DNA of 64,000 nucleotides. Origin: Haliclystus octoradiatus. Lineage: Eukaryota; Cnidaria; Staurozoa; Stauromedusae; Haliclystidae. Shown piece by piece: positions 53,801-64,000 of the stretch (the first letter of the stretch is position 1; each line of letters starts with the position of its first letter). The notes under the pieces are model-generated. The model saw only the letters and a program-made list of their open reading frames with translations, had not been told where the DNA came from and did no database searches. The stretch lies in the NCBI GenBank assembly GCA_916610825.1, contig OU744448.1, forward strand, positions 7,426,650 to 7,490,649, in the 5' to 3' direction. The translations under genes and the position numbers were made by a program.

Positions 53801-56800
53801 CTTCTTCTTTATTTTTGCTTAAAAATATAATGCTTCAATACAAATAAAACTTCGAACAATTAATTCTCTTTTACGATTCGCTTGCCTTTTTACCAAAGAA
53901 TAATAACATGGTTTCTACTGTTGATGTATGTAAATACTGTCCGTACCTCATATCTGCGGTAGCATTTTCAAACTTTTGTGCCTGAGATTTTGATTCTTCA
54001 CGCCACCTGAAAAAGATATGCAAAAATATGTATACCCGATGTAATAACAGGTTTAAATAAGTGTAAGTCAAAATTTCCAACGATTTTCATTGCATTTATC
54101 TGAATTTGTACTTATCTATAAAAAATTTTAACAAGGACTTAACAAGAAAATAGTTTATATATTTGTCATCTCAAATAATAAACGATGCATTTGGTTCAGC
54201 ACAGGATGATCCTAAATGAGAACATGTGGGTGTGCTATCAGTGTCAATGAAGTCTGTAGGCAAAGGAAGTCATAAAAGCAACGGGTGACAAAAGGTTTAG
54301 CCTTCCAGAAACTATCAACTATTTCTTCTCAATTTTTACGTTGAGCTTTGGCCTTCTGAATCAGAAAGATATGTCTTCTGGATTTGATCCAGCCTCCCGG
54401 GACCTAGAATCCCTCACTTTTTCGGATCCTGCATTGATACCAAACTTTCAACCCCATCTATCAAATAATCATTGTATAGGAGTTTGAATGTTTGTATGAA
54501 AACAGACCAATTTGCCTACTTTGATGGCTGGATTTGATATCAACCTGACAACAACAACTAAAACACCAGGATGTGTAGATTTTAATGGCACTTTCATCTA
54601 TTAACATAACTGACACAACGATATGATTTATCAGGTAAATACTCACTTGGTGCCATTACGCCGTTGAGCGTTAAGCATATCACGTAATTCATCAACGGTA
54701 CGACGATTTAAATCTTCTGATGCATGTAAACGAGATTCATGGTTCTTTTCATCCAGTTCAAGTTTCTGTTTTAAATGAGCAACCTACATGAAATCAATGG
54801 CATAAAAGATTTGTGTAAACCCATAGAATTTCTACTATATATTTTAGCCTAAACTAATGAGGGGTCCTCGTATATACGTTGAGGTCACGGCCGTAAATCC
54901 TGGGAGGTGCCACTCCAATAAGAATTTTGAGTCAAATTTCATGCGATTTTGAGAAGAAAAATAGCAAAAATCGTGCAAACTTCAAGGTATTGTGGTACTG
55001 AAGCTTCCACATATGTAAATGTCATGCTTTTTTATCCGGCACATAGACACACACCCCTCCGATCAGAAGAATGTAGCTACGGCCGTGGCTAAGGCTGTCA
55101 CGTTTATAATTCTAGAACGTCAATAGAAACGATCGAAGTTGGAGTATAGTTCGCCCATCCAATAGCAGTTCCCGGATTAGAGTCAATGAGTCAAATCTAA
55201 TAAAAAACCTTACTTGTTTGGCACAGCTCATTTCGGCTTCGTCTCGTACTTGTTCAGCATTCATAACATCTCGTTTTAATTTATCAATGTCTTCTGTATA
55301 AAATCATATCAAAAGTTAAACAATGTTAGTTGCATTGACTACACAAACATGTGGAATTGAATCAAAGTAATATTTGACTTAAGATTAACGCATGCGTACT
55401 TGATGTAAAACTTAAGTGTCAATCAGTGAATAGAAACATTTAAAAATGTCTGAAATCCGTACTCTACAAATAATAGCAGGCATAATATATAGGATTCAAG
55501 GAAGAGTTGATCTTATTCAGAACATAGATCATATTCAGAAACCAATTCTATAGAAACTATTTGCAAAGAAACACATCGTCAATTCCCAGTTATCTAGAAA
55601 AAGTTTCTCTATAATGGGCATTGAGTTGACTTGCCCAAGTCTCATTTCTTCCTTTGACGATTTTGATATGTTTGTAAGTGACCGCTTACCATTCGTTAAA
55701 TTGCGGCGTATCAAGGCGGGACATATAGATCAGTCAAGGCACTGAGCAATATCGTCCCCGGGTTTGTGTAGGAATTGTGTAGGAATTTGATTGAGCAGGA
55801 ATTGCACAAAGAAAGATACGAATAACCTGGGCTGCTTAAGGCACAGCATGGCACGTTCCTACAACTCAAGCCTTCATAGGCCCTTTTTCTGGCATTATAG
55901 GCCCTTTTTGAGTGAAAAGGGGGAATAAAAAACAATTCTTTTTAATAGAGTATTATCTGTTTATTGATATTTTGAACAAGATTTAGCCAGTTTTAGAATA
56001 ATAACCAAATACATTTTTAAAAGTTGTACAAACTCTAGTACACCATCAAATTAATACATTTCTCAAATTGACTAATAGAAGCAGGAACAGCACCTTTACA
56101 GAAAAGTGCCTTCACAGCCCCTAAATGCGTAAAAACGGCCTTGCAAATAACCTTACCAACAAGTTTTAATCGCGATGATGAAATTCCTTCAGATTGACTT
56201 TGTGCAGTTGATATTCTACGACGTGCATCTTTTAACTGCGCATCCCAACCATTCCGTTCAATCGTATGTCTAAAGTAAAGCAACATCTTAACAAATTTAC
56301 AACACCCACACTATAACACCCGTGAACAATGAACATATGAAGTATTAATCCCTCGACATAATTTTGTGAATGATTATCTGCAAATGAGGTTGAAAAGTAA
56401 ACGAATTAAAAACACTCGGATTGATAGAAAATCAAAACCAGAAATGACAATCGATATTTGCTTGTATTTAATTCTCTCTAAATTTGTCAACGTTACCCCC
56501 AATTGAAAAATCACTTGTGCGCTTCAAACATGTTTGCAAATAACGAACATCGATTGATACTCTGGCATATAGTATAAAGAGTGCAATAACGTATGATATA
56601 AATAACTGGGTCAGAAGACGACCATTGTTTTATTCAGATCAAAACATTACTTCAATCAATACAATAATAATCTGAGGATGAATTAACTCCAGCCTGCGTA
56701 TACAAGACATGGGGTTTGCCAATTTGTCTTTGGGGGAAAGGGCCTCAAATGTTTGACCCAGAGCCATCGAATTAATGATCTATTACAGATCGATGTCTCT

Positions 56801-59350
56801 GGTTTGACCACCTTGAAAATGATACCCACATATCTTATTAATTTTGAAAAAGAATACCCAATAAAATCCTAATCAAAGTAAACTATACATTTTTGATTTT
56901 GCAACCTATCGTGCAAAAATGTGGCTATGTACGTAAGTTTTTTTAATCCGGATGAGATGCCTTGAAATTTTCACTAACTACGAGATCCATTGTCATGGAC
57001 AAACGATGAAGTCGATGATCCATTTGAAATATCGAACGCAGGCCATATTAATGCATATAGAAAATGGTAGTGAAAAGGCCAAGAAAAAAGAAGCCAATTT
57101 GATTAGATATAATGAGAGACAGCTAGGAACGTTTTACTGGTATCATCATCATACACTTTTTTTAATGAAAACATAATTTATACATAAACCATGGTAAAAA
57201 TGACTATCTCCCCCCCCCAAGGCCCTCAAATAATAGTTGACATGGTTTGGTTCAGGACTCGGTCGATAACTTACGTAATACTGTACAAGCAAACACAAGA
57301 TATAACTATACCTATCCTCGTTCCGTTGCATCCTCGTTTGCAATGATTCAATATGCAACAGGGCTTCATCCCGTGCAATTTCCACTTTGGCAAGACGCCG
57401 TTGTAAATCATCTAATTCATCATTTGATACCATAGCATCTGGAAATCCGCTCTGATACAACTGAAAGAAGCAGGAAATCAATCGATTCAAATAGGCTTTT
57501 TGTTATATTGCGCGACTGAGGGAATTAATTGTAAGATTATTAGATTGCCTGGTACCATCTCAAGGGGCGAGCTTTTGCGTATGATGGATAATTTAACTTA
57601 GGGAGGTTTAGATTTCTTACGAGGCAAGATCTTTGTTGACGAGTAACGTCACCACGCAGTGAGTTGATGACAAAGAAGGGGGTCGATGTACTTAATTTCA
57701 TGATTTGTGCTTCGTTCTTGGTGGGTTTTGCATAAAAACTCGTGGAATATCTCGTCTTATCTAAGTATATCGATTATCTTCAGACCCAAATCTTTTAACG
57801 CAAATCGAAATTGTATCTTCAGGATGGTTAATTATAAGGTCTGATCTGAAAACGTGTAACGAAAATCGAAATAGAATGCGTTTTGAACATTTAATACATG
57901 TTGTTAACTTTCACACAACACCCCATCCCATCACTGGCACACATCAATTGTAAACACACATCCTAATTCTAATGAAAAACTGGCCAAATTTCTTCTACCT
58001 CCAATATATAAAAAACCGATCACAAGAACGAACAAAATATCATCAACAAACAGAGGCGGCGCTAAAGTCTGTCTGTCAACTTACCAACATATCAAAATCG
58101 TCATAGTAAAAGTGAGACTTGGGCAAGTCAATCTGTCAACTTTCATACAACTCCCCCCGAAGGAGCACCAACGATGTATTGAGTGTGTTTCATGTTTTGT
58201 TTTTCGTTTGCTAGGCTATAGCTCCGGAACTTCACAAGGACGCTGATCATCGAATAAAAAACACAAGCGCCTTCAGGTTTTCACAAGATCAATAAATTTC
58301 CGCTTACGGTAAAAAAATAAATAATGTTTGAAAGATTTGTATTGTGTCAAAACTTCGAACGATTACCATTTTTCCTGACTGCCTATTTGGGACCCGACAT
58401 GTCAGAGGAAACCATTAATAAAGTATTATACTGAAGTCGAAAATGTAATACATTTGAAATTTTTAATCATTATGAAACCAGCTTTTTGAAAATGATGGTC
58501 AATTTGGCTGATTAGTCAATTAATTTTAAAATCCGATTATCTCCAGATTTCCCAAATTTTTCTCATTGCTCTTAACACAGTATGTAATCAAATTAAATAA
58601 ACCAAATACTTTAAAAACATGTTGAAATTCCAAGCATTGAAACAGAAGTTTGGAGGCCTTGGAGGAATTACTGTAATTCTATTCATTGAAGCTATATAAG
58701 CACTATTTCATATTAAACAGATCTTCGAATATGGGCAGTTTAAACAACGATTACTGCAAACTTACACGAGTGTAACCCCCTACTATGGTGGTTCACATTC
58801 ATCTCAATTGCTTGCAGCTATTAAACCTATAAAGCATTAGTAAATATTTCTAATCTGACAGAGTGCCTGCTAAGCCTATCTGGACATGCACTACAGGGGA
58901 TCTTTCAACAATCAATCTATCGAGTACAGGATTAGAAAATAGATTAAAATTCAATGGCGATGGAATATAGTGTAGTCCGCGGATGTGCAATTCTGATAAG
59001 TGAAATTCCTATCTGCAACCTGGCTTTGAAACCCGATAAACTATTTTCTGGTTAAGTATTTCTTAATCAATTTCGGATAACTGCAACTTCGTATAAATGT
59101 AATGAAAACCGTTGGCAATTTTGACTTGCACTTAAGCGAGTTACACTGTACGGGGCTACGTGTCATTGTTAATCGTTTAGATAAGGCGATGGCAAACTAA
59201 AGATGGATGGGTGAACTGGGGACTGCAGCCTCATTTTCATTCACAATAAGGGTCTATGGATAACGAAATTCATACCTTTTCAATCTCTTTTTCAAGAGAT
59301 GATTTCTCTCTTGCGATTCTGTCCAATTGAGCCTGCTTTTCCGCACTCTC
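50837..59350 (-). CDS. SCLT1: SCLT1 (sodium channel and clathrin linker 1), C-terminal 10 exons
   Basis: Distal-appendage coiled-coil protein of the mother centriole, needed for cilium assembly. Exons in transcript order: 59350-59276, 57460-57312, 56269-56157, 55293-55214, 54783-54647, 54006-53947, 53639-53561, 52550-52455, 52365-52265, 50939-50837. Phases agree throughout and encode 330 residues to a TAA. The first exon reads ESAEKQAQLDRIAREK then EKEIEKLYQSG, close to human ECAEKQGQIERVIKEK and EELEKIYREG (from memory). VDELRDMLNAQ then KWREESK matches human IVELRHLLATQ and RWKEETK. The C-terminus extends past the human end with a non-coiled tail (RWSSLLDDDGHDIHPHL ... TIYD). About 400 N-terminal residues expected from human are not found between 59351 and the aminopeptidase gene. 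Confidence 0.85.
51982..52191 (+). mobile_element. TTAA-flanked inverted-repeat MITE, copy 5
   Basis: TTTAAAGGGGCAAAATTGACC at the left and GCCTGCCGGTCATTTTTGCT then CCTTTAAA at the right. Nearly identical to 32380-32587, implying recent activity of this subfamily. In the last intron of SCLT1. Confidence 0.82.
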
Positions 59351-61037
59351 CTTTAGAAAAAACAATCATACGATAATAGAGTTGAAATTATACTATATAC
59401 AATGTATTGATGTGTGAAATTGAACAAAGTACGGAATCCTCATGACAGGGTTGACTTTAAAAGCCGAATCTGCACAAGAGATTCTACAACGAAATGACAC
59501 TGTTATCGGCTAAAGCTAATGATGATATAATTCTCTGGGAAAAATGATTTTTGTCAAAGAGAAATTAATGAAACACGACGCAATTTTCAGGGCCAAGGCA
59601 ATTTATAGGGCTCACAAGGCTTTCTCAAGCGACATTTTTATTATTAAAGGAGCAACATTGACCGGCGGTCGCTACGAGCTTAACTTTGAATTAATTTGAG
59701 GTTGCAAACTTGAAATTGCAATATTTTGGACAGAAATTTCCTAGCGTAGCGAAACATTGCTTAAGGACCTATATTTAATGCAAACATCCCAGAGCTCAAA
59801 TTTTCTTTCTGAGGTCCTCAAGATTTGTTTCGATTGCGTATACCATTTAAAATGTATTTGATTCCGTAAAGCTAAAAAGTCGTGCAAAAAACAACTGATA
59901 ATTTTCACGATAGCAATACGGGGATAACAAATTAATGCTAAAATGATTAAAAAATAATTAAATATTAATATAGCATAAGACCATATGAAGATCGACAAAG
60001 ATAATACGAGATATGAATCGAATAAATTATAATGATAAATTAATTTCTTCATATATATTTAAGAAGACGTTAATGGTATCAACGACCATACAAGAAAAAT
60101 GCCAAAAACAAGGTGTGGTTTCATTCAACCTTTTTACACAACGGCCCGTCGTTCAACATAAAATAATAATACTAACAAATGTGTTGATTCTCAATTGATA
60201 TTGCCTTGTTCAATGTATAGGAAATATATCTTAAATAGAGTGACAATTATTAATTGCGGGACTAACTACTGTGATGTGCGTCATTAACTAGAAATATAAA
60301 TTGTTGTTTCGGAAATAAAAACTTCGCGTCACAAAAAAAAATGCAAAAAACATATCCGAGCAGTTGGTCTTGTATAAACGTTTCATAGCTTTAAAACACA
60401 GGACGAAATAAAATTACATTTTCAATTTAATAATATTCCATCTGCCAATTTTTCTCAACAAAACAGCTGTGGTCGTACAGTTAATAATGCGATAAAAATT
60501 CTGTAGATGAAGCGAGATATTCCACAAGAGAACATATTTGTTAAAAAATGTGGCTTCCAGGGAATGGCAAAATTAGGGAATCACCTTTGAAAGTGTAGAT
60601 TTGAGTTGCTGTTTTGAGCTACTTTATTTCTCTGTCACAAGTCACCACGGGGATTTCCAACAGGAAGTCAACACAAACAGCTCAGCATCAAAAGTATTCT
60701 TTTGCAAAATATACAAAAAAATATACAAGAAAAAGCATGTTTATGCAAACTGCAAAGTTAAAGAAAAATGGTGAGTTGAATTTGTAAAAAGATACAAAAA
60801 GTTTATTGATTGTAGCTCTTCGTGTATATAATAAATACTTGAAAATTGTATATGTATATGCATATATTTGTTATTGTAAGTTACCAGGAATGCCATGTGC
60901 TATATAAATAGTTATTTTATTTTACAAATAAATACAAGCTTATTATTGTCTTAACTCCTCTAAAGTGTTAATGTCATCGTAGTGTTGTATATAACACATT
61001 CTCGTGTAAGTGAATAACACCTGGAGAAAGGCTAGGC
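59351..61037. other. Spacer between the first visible SCLT1 exon and the aminopeptidase start
   Basis: AT-rich, with a 55-bp left-end fragment of the TTAA MITE at 59644-59698. I found no SCLT1 exon here. A TATA-like CTATATAAATAG lies near 60900, about 140 bp upstream of the aminopeptidase ATG, and may be its core promoter. Confidence 0.45.
59644..59698 (+). mobile_element. TTAA MITE end fragment
   Basis: TTAAAGGAGCAACATTGACCGG followed by CGGTCGCTACGAGCTTAAC matches the left end of the family; the remainder is missing. Confidence 0.55.
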
Positions 61038-64000
61038 ATGACATCAGATTCAGACAACGAGACATCAGCTTTAAAATCGTCACAATGTAACACAGTTTTG
61101 AGAATAAGCAGACCAAGTCGGCGACGTTTATGCAATGTAAAAACAACGAAGGAACATAACCGCAAAAAATCAAAAATAAAACTTTGTGTTATAATGGGGA
61201 TCTGTTCATTACTTGTATTATTAATACTGTTTGGTGCAGCTATGACTATTGTATTAGTAGTTGGAGTAAACGGATCATTGGACGATTTAAATGGCAATAA
61301 TACAACTGGAAATATTACGGTAGATTATTCATACAAACCAAAGAATTTATATGAAACAACGACGACTGTTACACCTTCATTACAATTAAACACGTGGGAG
61401 AGACCATGGCTTGAACAACGTTTACCAAAATATATAACACCAAATCATTATAATATATCAATTGATATCAATTCAAAAGATGATGAATTTAAATGTGAAA
61501 CATCAATTATAGTGACAGTACATAATAAAACACGAATTATATTATTACATTCACTCAAATCAATTATCAAAAATGTTGAAGTAAAAACAATCAATTTAAA
61601 ACAATTATCAATTGTTAAGCAATTTGTTTATCCTTCTAATCATTACCTTGTTATTATTATGAGACATACATTATTACCTGGGTTATATATTATACGTACA
61701 CTAGTCGAAGGAAAAATCAATTTTGGATTAACTGGAGTTTATAAAAGTTATTATAATTTACCAAATGGTCAAAGAAGTAAAGTTATTGCAACATTATTTG
61801 CGCCAGTGGACGCAAGAAAACAAATGCCATGTTTTGATGAACCTCATTTGAAAGCTAATTTCACATTGAAGCTAACGTATGATTCAAAGTATAACGCAGT
61901 ATCAAATATGGAATTACGTCGACGCGTTAAACATAATAAACGTACAACTGATCAATTTAAAACAACTGTAAAAATGTCAACGTACCTGTTATGTTATGTT
62001 ATAAGTGATTATTCATACACTGAGACACACACTCCTAAAGGTGTACGTATTCGCGTTTGGGCGCCGTCATACGTGTTACGCAGCACAAATTACGCATTAG
62101 AAGCTACAAATAAAACATTGCAATATTACGAAGATTTATTTTTAATCGATTATCCACTAAGCAAAGTAGATCTAGTTGGTTTACCTAATTTTGCTGTAGC
62201 TGGTATGGAACATTGGGGTTTAATTACGTTTCGTGCATCACGCCTACTTTACGATGAAACGTCGTCATCACCAGAACAACGTAAACGCGTAGCAGCAATC
62301 ATTTCACATGAACTAGCGCATCAATGGTTCGGAAATCTTGTTACAATGAAATGGTGGAACGACGTATGGCTTAACGAAGGTATTTAACATAATCTGTATT
62401 TTAAATGTCATTTTTTTTCTGCTCATACACAGGAAATCTATGTGAAAGGTCTTGTTATAGCTAATTATAGTTGTGAATTACAAGGACTTATGAAAATGGA
62501 ATGACAAGTAGCTATAATTATAAGTTCATCAAATAAATAATATATACATAATACGATTATGACTAAGGATAGCTACTAAGCTATACAGGATCCAGAAAAC
62601 CTCAGTTTATGACAATAATAGTTGTACATTAGACTTTAAGATTCTTAACACTAATATTCATTTCCACCTGCTTTAAAGGTCATCCAATGTTGTCATCCAT
62701 CAACTGCTTATAGAAATCATCTGCCTATAGAAATCAATTTACATTTATTATACGATAGACAGTTCAGCAAATAAGCAGCTGTGTCTTTAAAACCATGAAT
62801 GTACTTAGAGAGCACATGTTCAATACAGTTGACCAGTAATTACATTTTCAAAGATCTTTGTATCAAAATCATTATCATTTGAGATTATCGTCAAAATCAA
62901 TTAGAAGGATCATTACTGTCCAAATAATATAGCTCTTGCTGGATAGTACTATTAGTTACTAGTTAATTCAATCACATTCATGAGTGGTCTAGGCCAAATA
63001 AGATTGTGTCAGAATTGAAAAATACCATTTGAAGTAGCCAGAGTTTGATAAAATGGGGGATTCTGGGATTGAGAGCACAACTTAAGGAGGAAAGAAAGGA
63101 AATAGTTGGATTCTAATTTTTACAATCACAAACGCAAGAAGAAGAATTTTCTTTTCTTTTCTGTGTAAGATTTAGGTGCAGTTTTTATCACATTTTTATT
63201 ACAATAAATGGAAAATAACCTTTAAATAAAACAGTGAAACCGTTTGCATGAAGTCTGCGTAATCAATCTGAACAAAATTTGGAAAAAAAAATAGAATCCC
63301 GGAAGGCAAATTATTTTATCGGATCCTGGGAGTAGCATTCAGTATTTGGAAAATTTAGGAAATATTTCTTACAACTTGAGGTTTGAGAGTAACACCACGT
63401 TTGGAATATATTAAACACAGTAATGATAAAATCAACCGGGTGACCATATGAGTATGGCAAATTATTTATGCAATAGTTACATAATTACAACTAACCAATA
63501 GGGTCAAATGAATTACCTATTGATTAAAAAAGTTGTTTACCCAGTTATTACCTATAATATTCATAAATTTATGCATTGTCAAGCGCCATTGAGCAATTTG
63601 GGAAAATAGCGCTATAGAAATAAGTAAAATTATTGTTATTGACCAAATTAGGTCTACTAAAAATGAATTAAAAACATTAGCTTCTTAAGTAGCATTCTAA
63701 GTGTCAGATATCAAGCAATCTTAATTTCACAAATCATGTTTCATGAGAAAATTGAAAATGATCGAGCAACCAATCAGAATGCACAGAACTTAATTATTAG
63801 GTCTACATTAGTAGGTTATCTATTAAGTAAATGTATAGTCTATTTGATAATTAACATATTAATATATCTCCACAGGCTCAGCAAGCTATTTAGAATACCT
63901 TGGAACTGACAACATGGAAAGATTTCATATCTACGATTTATATCTATTAGAAAATTTATATCCAGTATTTAGAATTGATTCTTCGGAATCAGCAAGAACA
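61038..64000 (+). CDS. Type II membrane M1-family zinc aminopeptidase, 5' two exons (runs off window)
   Basis: Gluzincin ectopeptidase that removes N-terminal residues from peptides at the cell surface. Exon 1 is 61038-62379 (447 codons plus one base); exon 2 starts at 63876 and continues past the window. A basic cytosolic tail (RRRLCNVKTTKEHNRKK) precedes a membrane anchor at about residues 48-76 (type II). A Thr-rich stalk with N-glycosylation sequons follows. Zinc ligands are H424, H428 and E447 in HELAHQWFGNLVT...NE, with E425 catalytic. The exopeptidase GXMEN motif is altered to AGMEH at 388-392. Exon 2 starts GSASYLEYLG where family members usually have GFASY. Closest to aminopeptidase N / aminopeptidase A type enzymes; the exact subgroup cannot be settled. 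Confidence 0.9.

Noticed and set aside
60885-60896. Short MAFL start exon for SCLT1 with a GTAACT donor in the right phase
   Set aside because: Homology shows about 400 residues should precede the exon at 59276-59350, so a four-residue start is implausible without transcript support.

Overview
The window looks like nuclear DNA of an intron-rich, AT-rich invertebrate animal. Every gene has GT-AG introns, and the recognisable genes have close human counterparts. The strong TAGGCCTA word bias, the tRNA-derived SINE and several MITE families fit a marine non-vertebrate, perhaps a deuterostome; I cannot fix the taxon. No prokaryotic, viral or CRISPR feature was seen. All gene models were built by hand by joining exons at GT-AG sites with compatible phases. 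All human comparisons are from memory.

Eight genes occur in strictly alternating orientation. (1) A long coiled-coil protein gene, minus, 902-8772, whose 3' end is outside the window. (2) A complete 18-exon, 801-residue CLC-3/4/5-type endosomal 2Cl-/H+ exchanger, plus, 9560-31811. (3) TIMM10B, minus, 32960-35611, head-to-head with (4) single-exon TIMM8, plus, 35809-36045; both encode twin-CX3C chaperones of the mitochondrial intermembrane space. (5) A two-box HMGB gene, minus, 37415-39278, head-to-head with (6) SAP30/SAP30L, plus, 40001-49206, a Sin3-HDAC subunit. (7) SCLT1 (centriolar distal appendage coiled coil), minus, 50837-59350, C-terminal half only. (8) A type II membrane M1 aminopeptidase, plus, 61038 to the window edge. 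In human, CLCN3, HMGB2-SAP30 and SCLT1 all lie on 4q, so the window probably keeps an ancestral linkage block.

Introns and spacers are full of mobile DNA: TA-flanked pogo-type MITEs, a TTAA-flanked inverted-repeat MITE, a hAT MITE with a perfect 8-bp target duplication, tRNA-derived SINEs, two large foldback elements, several hairpin elements, a dispersed repeat built from TTCATGAA palindromes, and a 1.6-kb inverted-repeat element carrying a 60-bp minisatellite. A decayed Penelope-like reverse transcriptase lies in ClC intron 11.

The most unusual item is in ClC intron 15. A 231-bp insert with a perfect 16-bp target-site duplication ends in a nearly canonical hammerhead ribozyme on the minus strand, resembling a retrozyme or a Penelope-derived ribozyme element. 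Also notable are a 79-bp tandem duplication of a ClC splice acceptor that makes a poison upstream acceptor, two pogo MITEs butted against 5' splice sites, an altered GAMEN motif in the aminopeptidase, and SCLT1 exons that stop where the aminopeptidase gene begins.
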